This document shows, in pieces, positions 36,201 through 48,200 of a stretch of 64,000 bases of DNA. This DNA is from Terebella lapidaria (Eukaryota; Annelida; Polychaeta; Terebellida; Terebellidae). The notes below the pieces were generated by a model. It saw only the letters and a list, made by a program, of their open reading frames with translations, did no database searches and was not told the origin of the DNA. Position 1 is the first letter of the stretch, and every line of letters begins with the position of its first letter. The stretch covers positions 10,558,868 through 10,622,867 of the forward strand of contig OX424555.1 in NCBI GenBank assembly GCA_949152475.1. The letters are read 5' to 3'. Position numbers and translations under genes: made by a program.

Positions 36201-39200
36201 TATGGGCAAAAGAATTTGTAAAAATACCATAAATTAAGTCATTTTAGTAAATGTTTGTGATTTTTGATCGAATATGTCGAAGAAACCAGCACAGTGACCC
36301 CCTATTTTCTTTTCAGTATTAGAATGCTGATCAGTTACTCTATAAAATATGTTATTTTGAAGAAATAATATTCAAAATACGAGAGGCCATAGGCCACACA
36401 CTTGCCGGAGTAAGTACGTAATTATGACGTCATTTGTCGTCAATTCTATACTGCAAACTTACTGTGAATGGAGTTTTTGGATATGCATGATAAAATCGTT
36501 TTTATATATGTTATATTATAACCGGACAAGATCATAATATCTTCAAACTAGACGCTTCCGGTCGCCTACGACCGCTTGGGTGTATCCCCCGTAGCCCTAT
36601 CATCCCTGTTGCCCCAAATATATTACTGATAAGTGTGGAAAACTAGAGCGAGGGCTAAAAAAGATTACCAGAGAAATGTAAAATCTTGAGCCACAACCGT
36701 TTTTTTTTTACGACCAAAATTGCTGCATTGATCTTTCAAGGTAACTGAAGGTCGAACTCAAGATCACCACCAAAATCACTGCATATGAATTTCTATTTTG
36801 ATAAAATGTTCGATAAAATAACGAAATTACAGCCAGATCAACCTAAAGTTATATTTCAACTCAGAATATTTGACAAACTCGGTTCAAAGTTGAAATTCAA
36901 AGTAAAAATTGACAAAACCTGCATTTCAGGTTGAAGAAATTGTAGCCAGATCGAACCTTTCACCATAGGTTATATATTAACTCATAATATGTGCCAAACT
37001 TGGTTTCATGTTGAAATTCAATGTAAAAATTGACCAAAACTGCATTTCAAGGTGACGAAATTGGAGCTAGATCGAACTTTTCGCCATGAGTTATATTTTA
37101 ACTCATAATATGTGCCAAACTTGGTTTCAAGTTGAAATTCAATGTAAAAGTTGACCCAAACTACATTTCAAGATGACGAAATTGGAGCTAGATCGAACTT
37201 TTCACCATGAGTTATATTTCAACTCATAATATGTGCCAAACTTGGTTTCAAGTTGAAATTCAATGTAAAAGTTGACCAAAACTGCATTTCAAGATGAGGA
37301 AGTTGGAGCCAGATCGAACTTTTCACCATAACTTATATTTTAACTCATGATATGTACCAAACTTGGTTTCAAGTTGAAATTCGAGGTAAAAGTTGACCAG
37401 AACTGCATTTCAAGATGACGAAATTGGAGCCAGATCAAACTTTTCACCATAAGTTATATTTGAACTCATAATATGTGCCAAATGTGGTTTCAAGATGAAA
37501 TTCAAAGTAAAAGTTGACCAAAACTGCATTTCAAGATGACAAAATTGGAGCCAGATCAATGTTTTCACAAAAAGGTCTATTTTCACCCCAAATATGCTCC
37601 AAATAAGATTTGAATGTGAACTTCCAATTACCTGGTTAAGCTCAATAATGAATGTTTCTCGTCTCAACTATTTTTTTGAGGTAAATAGACTTAACTAGCA
37701 AAAATAATGTTAACTTATTTGGTTACAGCCATAAAAGCTTAACTTTTTTTATTGTGGCCAATAATAGACTTAACTAGTAAAAATAAAACTTTTTCGGTTA
37801 CACCAATGAAATCTGTACTGGACAAGACCTTGCTGAGCTCAATAATAAATGTTTCTCGTATTAACTGTTTTTATTGAGGTCAATAATAGACCTAACTAGC
37901 AAAAATAATGTTAACTTATTTGGGTAAAGCCACAAAATCTCTACTGGACAGAATCTTTACCTTGTTGAGTCCAATAATAAATATTTCTTGTCTTAACTAT
38001 TTTTATTGTGGTCAATAATAGACTTAACTAGTAAGAATAATGTTAACTTATTCAGTTACACCCATGAAATTTGTACTGGACAAGACCTTTACCTTGTTGA
38101 GCTTAATAATACGTGTTCCTCATCTTAACTATTTTTATTGTGGTAAATGATAGACTTAACTAGTAAAACTAACGTTAACTTATTGAAAAAAATTGTTCTG
38201 TTTTCACCCAAAACATCAGTTCTCATTTTGAACAAGAATCGATTGCCATTTAACCCATGAAATCTGTACTGGACAAGACCTTGCTGAGCTCAATAATAAA
38301 TGTTTCTCGTATTAACTATTTTCAGTGAGGTCAATAATAGACTTAACCAGCAAAAATAATGTTAACTTATTTGGTTAAAGCCACAAAATCTCTACTGGAC
38401 AGAATCTTTACCTTGTTGAGTCCAATAATAAATATTTCTTGTCTTAACTATTTTTATTGTGGTCAATAATAGCTTAACTAGTAAAAATAATGTTAACTTA
38501 TTCAGTTACACCCATGACATTTGTACTGGACAAAACCTTTACCTTGTTGAGCTTAATAATAAAGGTTTCTCATCTTAACTATTTTTTGTGTGGAAAATAA
38601 TAGACTTAACTAGTAAAACTAATGTTAACTTATTGAATAAAATTGTTCTGTTTTCACCCAAAACATCAGTTCTCAATCTGAACAAGAATCGATTGCCATT
38701 TACTTTCATAATACAGGGTATTGGAGTGATCACAGATGTCAAAGTGGGTATTTTAATGGTCGTAATAAGTTAGTCCATTAACTAATTAATATTTATTTGA
38801 TCATTCTGGAAAACAATAGGTTTTGTGTGAGGGTCTTTCTCATCGAGCCTGTGCGATTTCATGATCATTCATCAAAAACTCCCACTCGTAGAGCGTTCAC
38901 AAGCCATGTGTGTCAAACAGGCTAATTTGAGCCCAAAATGTGTCGCCAATCGGCCAATTTGGTTGCTATGGCAACCAAAATCGATTGGTGTCGGGATCTT
39001 ACCATAAGAAGTGTCTGTATAAAAAATTATTAGAATTGGTTGAGATTTGCAACCTGTAGAGCGTTCACAAGAAAATCTCTACGGCGGACGCGGCGGACGC
39101 GGCGCGACGGAGACAAATCCATAGTATCCGCCGAACTTTGTTCGGGGGATACAATGATGAGTTTCCTTTAAAATTTTACCAAATTGTTGCCACAAAAACG

Positions 39201-42200
39201 TCAATTACGTCAAAACGGATATACCGATTGAGCTAAAAATTGACAGAAGCCATCACAGAACGACTCCACATCGTTTGCATCTGCTGGATCTACTGTATAT
39301 GTTATAACTTTGCACATCTGACACTCAAAAGGCCTAGAAGTCAGTCTGAAATCACATTTGACGTCATTATGACGTCAATTGACGTCCGATTCGAAAAATG
39401 ACAACATATTTGGAAAGTACTCTCGAAGACCTTCCAAACGAGCTACTACTCGATATTTTTGCAAAAGGTCAAGGTCAAGGTCATTTTTGAGGTCAACTTC
39501 GACCTCAGGCACTTGCAAAGGCTATCGGTCATACGCCTTAGGTGTAAATGCAAAAGTTGTTAGGCTAAGTGAGTGCAATACTGTGGATTTACTTTCGTGT
39601 CTCTATTTTGCTTACTCCCTGAGATATAGTGACCTACATGGTTTTCACTTGCAGGTCAATATTGACCTTGACTTTTGACCTTTGACCTTGAAATTTTCTA
39701 GAACGGAAGAACTTATCCTTAGCTATAAACTGGTGTATTACCAGATTTTTACGCACATTATTGACGCTTTTATTAGCATTGACAGCTTGAAACATGCAAT
39801 TTCGCTTATAATGGGGCCGACTTAGTTGCCATAGAAACGTCAATTACGTCATAACAAATTGGTCGATCGGGCTAAAAATTGACATTGAGCATGAGGGACC
39901 GGTCCCTCATTGTTTCCAATCAACAGATCGAAAATCGGAGGAGGTGACCTCCAAGGTCAAATATTCGAACTTCTCAAGGTCAAGGTCAAAGGTCAAGGTC
40001 AAGGTCACAAAAGATAGAACTCGAGTATATCTACAATATGCACTTGATTTGAAGTCTCTACGACGATTAGAACTGGAGTTATGGGCCCTTATGTGTTTTC
40101 GACGTTTTGCATGACCTTGACCTTGACCTTTGACGTAGATACACCAAAATAGGACATTTTCTGCGCGGTGTTCTAGGGATTATGCACACCAAGTTTGAGT
40201 GAAATCGAATAAGAAATGTGGACGTTATTCTGTAAACAAACAAACAAACACATCCACGAACGAACCAACATACTTGCCGAAATCTTTAGATTCCGGCAAG
40301 TAATAACTTTTAAATTCTGACTTTTCATTACCTCTACGTTTGTAGCGGACTACGTTAATATCATATTTGAATATTATTACTTTGAATACATTACCCTACA
40401 TCTAGTTAGGTATCACATTTGTATGTTTAATGAATATATGGACCTTTACCAGGGAGTATCAATAAAATACTACTACCACTATGTACAGATGTACATGCAA
40501 AATACATTATAACATACATTGTAGAAGTAAAACTATACCAACATCAGGAAACATGCATCGAATAAAAGTCTACGGATTTGACTTCACTTGTATATATTAC
40601 AAGTCGAGTCAAGTTGAAGTCCCATGAAACATGAAACCAAATCAATGAATACATGCTATTATTATGATTAGTGAACTGATTATGGATGCTGATGATTTAA
40701 AACCCGATGGTAATCAGTACATAGCTACATTATACAAGGAAGCTCATGAAAAGGGGTCATTACATGGGACATTGATATCCCACTGGGTGGTTGAGATATA
40801 CATGATTCCAAGTACATGTCACTGGCTGCACTGACAGATTGTAATCATCATTATCACTACAGCCATCAGTGCGGAGCCACGAAGGTGACACTCGTGGTGA
40901 AGATTTACACAGCTAGCTAGAGTCAAACTAATCACCCAGCTCATTGAAAATTCCGTCATGCACTGTACTTGTCAAACCAACGCGTCCCACAATGCATCAG
41001 TGATTGCCATTCATCACCAAAACAATGAAATCCTCTGCTGTTGTGATACTTTTTTTCCTCGACCCATTCCACCTTTTGTCATTCAATAGGGAAAACAATT
41101 GAAGGCCATTGTAGAAAAGGTTACAGGATTAGTGCAACCGGGTATTGTGTCAAAGGTTCTGTCCCATACAATTAAGTGCCACACGCAAAATTACCAGTGT
41201 TATTTTCCATAATCTATACATTAGCCTCTCCACTGTGCAGGGACCAAATGACTTTCCCTGCAGTACAGTGTTGTTTACGCTTGTGATTCTGGAGAAGTTA
41301 CACTCTTTGAGATGACTTCTCTGTAAATATTGTTGGAATCGCATGACTGATCTTGAACAAGCCTGGATGTATATATTATGGAATAACAAGCACTTCAAAT
41401 GGAGAAGCCAACTGATACACTTCAATATCAGCAAAACACAGCACTGGGTTAAACAGTTAAAAACTGTTTGTGTCCTGTGGAAACTTCGATTTCTGTTCTC
41501 ACAACACCCATGTTACCAATGACACAAGAAAACTAGCCTTTGTTCAGTTTCATCGAGGGGAACAGTTCTTATTAAAGCATGGTACAAATGTATGTATATT
41601 GTGTAAGTCGGGATGCAATCGAAGCGTAGCCTGAGTATGCTTGGGACCACCTGCTGTCCAACATCGGGACTAAACAAGATCGAGAGAAAATAGTTTGCAA
41701 TACTACATATATATATATACATGTAGCAAGTGTAGTACAAGTAGATTCTATACAACACATTCTGCAACTGGACTTGGAGAAATAACTTGAAGGAAAAACT
41801 TGAACAGAATCATGGAGGATTGCACATATACATCAACCAATCACAATCAATCGAGTCTTGAAGTCTTTCACATTCACATGGATAATACTTATAATGCCCT
41901 CTGACTGATTACATGCACACCTTAGAGTTCTGTCTGTTGAGGAAGTGAATTCCACAAAGGATCTGGAAGGATCTACCCACTTAAACAAGGTAAAGGACAT
42001 CCAGGATTCCAGGTATTGAAATATCTGCGTGTTTGTACGTTATAAATCATTATTCTGTTAGATTAAACACTGTTAAACCCGTGAAGCTGCAGGTATGCAT
42101 GTGGCATACACATACATATGTACGTATACACATGATACAGGTACTTTGGTATATTCTATTGCAATGCCTCGATCTGCTACCACACATTGCCAATATATGT

Positions 42201-45200
42201 ATATTAGTACATTTATATGTTTACATAAATCTGATATACTAGTACAATGACTGTATGTACGTATTAAGTTTGAACACGTTGAAGAACAACGTAAATGTAC
42301 ATTTGTATACCAGTAAATGTTTTTTATGAAGTGCTTCCTCATACATTACACAGTGGCACAGCAGGAGCTTGTGTGCTACATCTTCAACCACTGCTCCATC
42401 TAAACATTGAGTCATGAGTGAATTTCAGACCTCACCAGCGATGGAGACCGACACACCGTTTTCTGTGTCCAGCGACCCCTACGTGGAGCGAGGCCGGCTG
42501 ATCTGGGTCTGCGGGTCGCCGGTCATACTCGTTTTGGGCACACTGGGCAATGTAGCTTGTATTTGTGTCATGCTGCGGAGGCGACTGCGATGCACGGCGA
42601 CGAGTGTGTATCTACTGTGTCTGGCTGTGGTGGACACCATCGTGCTCTACCTGGGTCTGCTGAGGAACTTCCTGCGCGAGGTTTCCGGATACGAGCTGCG
42701 CGACCAGTCAGCTGTCGGCTGTAAACTACACACGTACCTGCTCTACATCTTTGTGCACGCGTCGGCGTGGCTTCTCGTCTGTCTCGCCTGCGAGCGAGTC
42801 GTTGCAGTCTTCGCGCCACACAGGGCCAAGCGAATCTTCACGCGTACATTCATAGCCGTCCAGATCGCAGTTACTGGCGTCGTGCTGGCCACGCTTAACT
42901 TGCACTTCTTCTGGACAATCCACCTGCACCCGGAGAACGGCTGTGTGTACGATCTCCACTACACATACTTTGTGGACTACGTGTGGCCGTGGGTGGACAT
43001 GTGTGTTGCCTCCGTCCTTCCATTCCTAGTGATGCTCGTCGTCAACTGCGCAATCATTGGGAAGTTGTACCACGCACACAGGTCCAGGAAGAGTGGCAGC
43101 TCCTCAACAGGCTCCAAGATCTCCAGTATGACTACGATCCTGCTCAGTGTCACCTTCATGTTCCTGCTGACTACGTCCCCCATCACTGTCTACATCTACG
43201 CCGAGAACAGCTGGCTAGAGGGCGCTACACCGGAGCAACAGTCCTACATCATAAATGTGGTCTGGGCGGCCGTCAACCTTGTAGCGTACACTAACAATGC
43301 CATCAACTTTCTGCTGTACTGTCTTGCGGGGCCACGGTTCAGGCAGGAGTTGCTTGAAATGCTGGGTATCAACAGGAAGAATCTGTGCAAGAAAATCCAC
43401 CCAGAGAACCAGACAGCTCCAGTAACGTCCATCCTGACATCAACATGATCAGACAACTAGATGATCCCGCCAGACACTAACATGCTAACAGTTCTCTGTT
43501 GGCATACGTCTGCGTATAGTACGTTGCATACATATAGGTATGTATAGATGTAAAAACATGAAAAAATGCTTTCGTACTGGTACATAATACATTTATATAC
43601 GTACTCACACATCATGCACATATTACTAGTGCAATATTTTGTGTTGTGTTAAATTTGACAACAGTGAATTATGTACTAACGAGTTACGCTAATTTCTGAT
43701 CACATTTACTAGTATTGTCAGGCCTGTATCATCTATTTATAATTAAAATATTGTTGTGACGTCACACCATTGTCTGAACAGTGGATTCGTCCGCACGAAT
43801 CCACCGTTTGCCCCATACGAATTCATTGGTTCACTGATGCATGTATTGTCATGTTGCACAAGTTCATAATCAGTACCGGGTAATCTCAAAATCATCTAAT
43901 GTTGAATTTCCAACATCGTTCAGAATGTTTGCAGCATTAAATGCGACCATACTATCCACGATTTCATTTGAAAATGTGTCCAAATTATCTGCCATGTTGA
44001 AATTTAATGTCAACCAGTCGATGTCCAGTAACAGAAATGCGAGAATGTGTGTGGTATAGGTCACTGTTTCGCTGTTTTTGAGTACAATATATTAAAACTC
44101 ACCATCATCCAATGGAGATGTCCATTGAAACACATTCCACGCATCAAACCCTGCTCCATAATACTACTCGCTCACTAAATGAATGCATTTAATCGTGTGC
44201 CACCTTTTTAATCCTTATTGAATATATAGAGGAATGCGCGAGATATAGTACTTGGGCCGAAAACCATGTTGAGTTGAGCAATCTAAATTCACTCGGTTGC
44301 CGGCTATTTATGAATACATCTTTGTCATGCTTGACTTGCAATAGATCTAACAGAAACAATATACATGTGTACGAGTAATCTGTTGGTCGCATTGTGATTG
44401 TAAGAGCAATATTTTAAGTCGGATAAAACACTCGAAACAAGGAATTCGTTCACGAATTCACTGTTTCTCGTGCTTTATCCATCACATTTGTCAGTTTGAT
44501 TGTAGTATTGTGCATGTATCTCCGTCAAAACATGATCACTTGGTATCATTCTATGAGATCTTTGGTAAACCAATACTTTTTGTGTTCCAAAAAAAAAGCC
44601 TCTGTCAGTCATTCAACACAGATATTCCTCAACAACCACTGCCATTTTTTAAATGTATAATTTTCAATAACATTATGACATAGCAGTATGATTTTCATGA
44701 TGCAGAATTTGTTGTTATTATTCAACCAATTGATCATGTTGAAAAAATACCAGTTAGAAATGAACATTCAGCCAACGTGATAATCATGATGATAAATTCT
44801 TGGTATAGTTCACATTACCATGAAGATACATAATGTACATTTGTTATGGGTAATAAACAACGCAGTCAAGTTGAGAAGCTGAATCAAAACATATTCACTG
44901 TTCACAATCCATCAAGATAAAATTAGGTTAATTGTTAAAGAATCAGAAACAAGACTGTCACAACAGATTACAAGAGTAAAAGATGCCTAATGTTAATGTA
45001 TGCTTTGATCATGGTGATGAAAGGTATCGAAAAATCACACTCACAATGGTATCCTGATACTCGGAATTTCCTCCATCAATTATGATGTCCCCTGCTTCCA
45101 ACAGAGGTACCTGGAAAAAAATAATTTCCCATTTATCACTCATAACTGGAGATAGTTTTTCTGAAAGCTTCATGTGTAATACAAAGGCAAAGTGGCCATA

Positions 45201-48200
45201 AATTTACATATATGTAAATCAGCAATTTGTTTGGGCTGTGCAGTAGTACACAGGTATGTATGTGTCTCAAGACAAAGCCAAGACAATACCGACCAGTTTG
45301 CTGATGAAGTCGTCGACTGCTGACCCGGCCTTGACGAGTAACATCACACGCCTGGGCTTCTTGAGCTTGGAAACCATATCCTCCAGGGAGCGAGCACCAA
45401 TGATCTTTGTTCCCTTGGCCTCGTTCTGCAGGAAACGATCTACCTTCTCTACTGTACGGTTGTATGCGGACACCTGGCAAATAGAAAATAGATACTAATG
45501 TGTACTAGACATTGAGCACAATAGAGTACATGCAGGATAGAGTGGGAAACTTCTTATCTCAATGTCTTAGCATAGCCAAATCATAATTATGTTTTATACC
45601 CATTAGAACACACCATGTTATAACATAGGTCAACAGAAACTAGACGTCAAGGCCTAAAGATGCCTTGGAGGCATTTCGGTGTGAATAATTTATAATACTA
45701 GATATCGACGAAAATGAAAAATGTCGACAAATTTCGGGTCAAGGTCAAAGTTAATCCATAATACCCCTTAGACATGTTTGTCTAGGGCGACGAGTCCGAA
45801 AGTAACGTCCGTTTCGCTCTACGACGCACCGTTTCCGAGATATCGACGAAAACGAAAAATGCCGACTCAGCAAAAAAATTTCGGGTCAAGGTCAAATTTC
45901 ATCCATAATACCCCTTAGACATGTTTGTCTAGTGCGACGAGTCCGAAAATAACGTCCGTTTCGCTCTACGACGCACCGTTTCCGAGATATCGACGAAAAC
46001 GAAAAATGCCGACTCGGCAAAAAAATTTCGAGTCAAGGTCAAAGTTCATCCATAATACCCCTTAGACATGTTTGTCTACTGCAACGAGTCCGAAAATAAC
46101 GTCCGTTTCGCTCTACGACGTACCGTTTCCGAGATATCGACGAAAACGAAAAATGCCGACTCGGCAAAAAAATTTCGGGTCAAGGTCAAAGTTCATCCAT
46201 AATACCCCTTAGACATGTTTGTCTAGTGCGACGAGTCCGAAAATAACGTCCGTTTCGCTCTACGACGCACCGTTTCCGAGATAACGACGAAAACGAAAAA
46301 TGCCGACTCGGCAAAAAAATTTCGGGTCAAGGTCAAAGTTCATCAATAATACCCCTTAGACATGTTTGTCTAGTGCGACGAGTCCGAAAATAACGTCCGT
46401 TTCGCTCTACGACGCACCGTTTCCGAGATATCGACGAAAACGAAAAATGCCGACTCGGCAAAAAAATTTCGGGTCAAGGTCAAAGTTCATCCATAATACC
46501 CCTTAGACATGTTTGTCTAGTGCGACGAGTCCGAAAATAACGTCCGTTTCGCTCTACGACGCACCGTTTCCGAGATAACGACGAAAACGAAAAATGCCGA
46601 CTCGGCAAAAAAATTTCGGGTCAAGGTCAAAGTTCATCAATAATACCCCTTAGACATGTTTGTCTAGTGCGACGAGTCCGAAAATAACGTCCGTTTCGCT
46701 CTACGACGCACCGTTTCCGAGATATCGACGAAAACGAAAAATGCCGACTCGGCAAAAAAATTTCGGGTCAAGGTCAAAGTTCATCCATAATACCCCTTAG
46801 ACATGTTTGTCTAGTGCGACGAGTCCGAAAATAACGTCCGTTTCGCTCTACGACGCACCGTTTCCGAGATAACGACGAAAACGAAAAATGCCGACTCGGC
46901 AAAAAAATTTCGGGTCAAGGTCAAAGTTCATCAATAAAACCCCTTAGACATGATTGTCTAGTGCGACGAGTCCGAAAATAACGTCCGTTTCGCTCTACGA
47001 CGCACCGTTTCCGAGATATCGACGAAAACGAAAAATGCCGACTCTGCAAAAAAATTTCGGGTCAAGGTCAAAGTTTATCCATAATACCCCTTAGACATGT
47101 TTGTCTAGTGCGACGAGTCCGAAAATAACGTCCGTTTCGCTCTACGACGCACCGTTTCCGAGATATCGACGAAAACGAAAAATGCCGACTCGGCAAAAAA
47201 ATTTCGGGTCAAGGTCAAAGTTCATCCATAATACCCCTTAGACATGTTTGTCTAGTGCGACGAGTCCGAAAAAAACGTCCGTTTCGCTCTACGACGCACC
47301 GTTTCCGAGATATGCAGGATGAATCAAGGATGACTCAGCAAAAAATTATTTCGACCTCTAGGTCAAAGGTCGTTTGAGGTATCGATCCCAAAATCAATAG
47401 GGTTCTTCCCTGGTGATATATAAACCTCCGTGCAAAATTCTGCAACTATTGCCTGAATATTTTTTGAGTTATCGTCCGGAAACCAAGTTCCTCGATTTCA
47501 TCCTCACGGACCTCACGGACCTCGGAGCCGGATCAAAAAAAAAAGTACACCCTAGAGATGTTTGTCTAGGGCGACGAGTCCGAAAATAACGTCCGTTTCG
47601 CTCTACGACGCACGGTTTCCGAGATATGCAGGAAGCCTCAAGGATGAATCAGCAAAAAATTATTTTGACCTCTAGGTCAAAGGTCGTTTGACGGATCGAT
47701 CCCAAAATCAATAGGGTTCTTCCCTGGTGGCATATGAACCTCCATGCAGAGTTCTGCAACTATTGCATAAATATTTTTCCAGTTATCGTCCGGAAACCAA
47801 GTCTTAAAATTAGCCTTGATTTCATCCTCACGGACCTCACGGACCTCCGATCCGGCTCAAAAAGAATAGGGTTCTTCCACATATCATTTCTGACTTGCGG
47901 TGAAAATTTGACAAGGATCCGTCAAGGCAATCTAAAGTTATCGTCCGGAAACCAAAAGTGGCGGAAGAAAAAAACAAAAAAAAAAAAAAAAAAAATTCTG
48001 CTAAAACCATAAAGGCATTTCTGCCGAAATGCCTTAATAACCATTTATTTTACATGTAGGCTGAAATAACATACTATGATACTAGTTGAGTGTAAATCAT
48101 TTCCACTGAATGAACAACAGCTGAGAATCAGAACATACCGGTACATGTAATTTGAACGTACCACAAAGCCATGATCATTCATGTTGAGGATGATATTCTG

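Larger units (their letters stand above)
36545..39153 (+). mobile_element. Hairpin-ended element H3 nested in H4
   Basis: The left end AAACTAGACG is shared with H1 and H2, and GTATCCCCC follows at about 36572. The right end is a hairpin at 39125-39151 (TATCCGCCGAAC, loop TTT, GTTCGGGGGATA, one mismatch) whose GGGGGATAC mirrors the left end. Inside are a 121-bp tandem array and a second, looser set of repeats. No protein is encoded. It is the third member here of the AAACTAGAC-starting, hairpin-ending class. Confidence 0.6.
36400..40301 (+). mobile_element. Hairpin-ended element H4 inside the TTAA MITE
   Basis: It begins ACTTGCCGGA (36400) and ends TCCGGCAAGT (40301), a 10-bp terminal inverted repeat. 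The end is a hairpin at 40273-40300 (CTTGCCGAAATCT, loop TT, AGATTCCGGCAAG, one G-T type mismatch). A GAGAGGCCATAGGCC phrase just before the start, at about 36380, may be its true left end. The 3' half (39470-40140) is rich in AGGTCA words, for example about 39970-40010. The layout again resembles Helentron-derived elements. It carries another such element, H3, inside. Confidence 0.6.
36009..40354. mobile_element. TTAA-flanked MITE, split by a nested insertion
   Basis: The left end GGTAGTCCGCTCCAAAC and the right end (complement CGTAGTCCGCTACAAAC) form imperfect TIRs. TTAA stands outside both (36005-36008 and 40355-40358), the target duplication of piggyBac- and Kolobok-type elements. The MITE itself is only about 36009-36399 plus 40302-40354. 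The rest is a later insertion. Its left portion contains two 55-base arms in inverted orientation (about 36100-36155 and 36295-36350, sharing ATTTTATAGAGTAACTGATC and its complement). No coding sequence is present. Confidence 0.7.
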
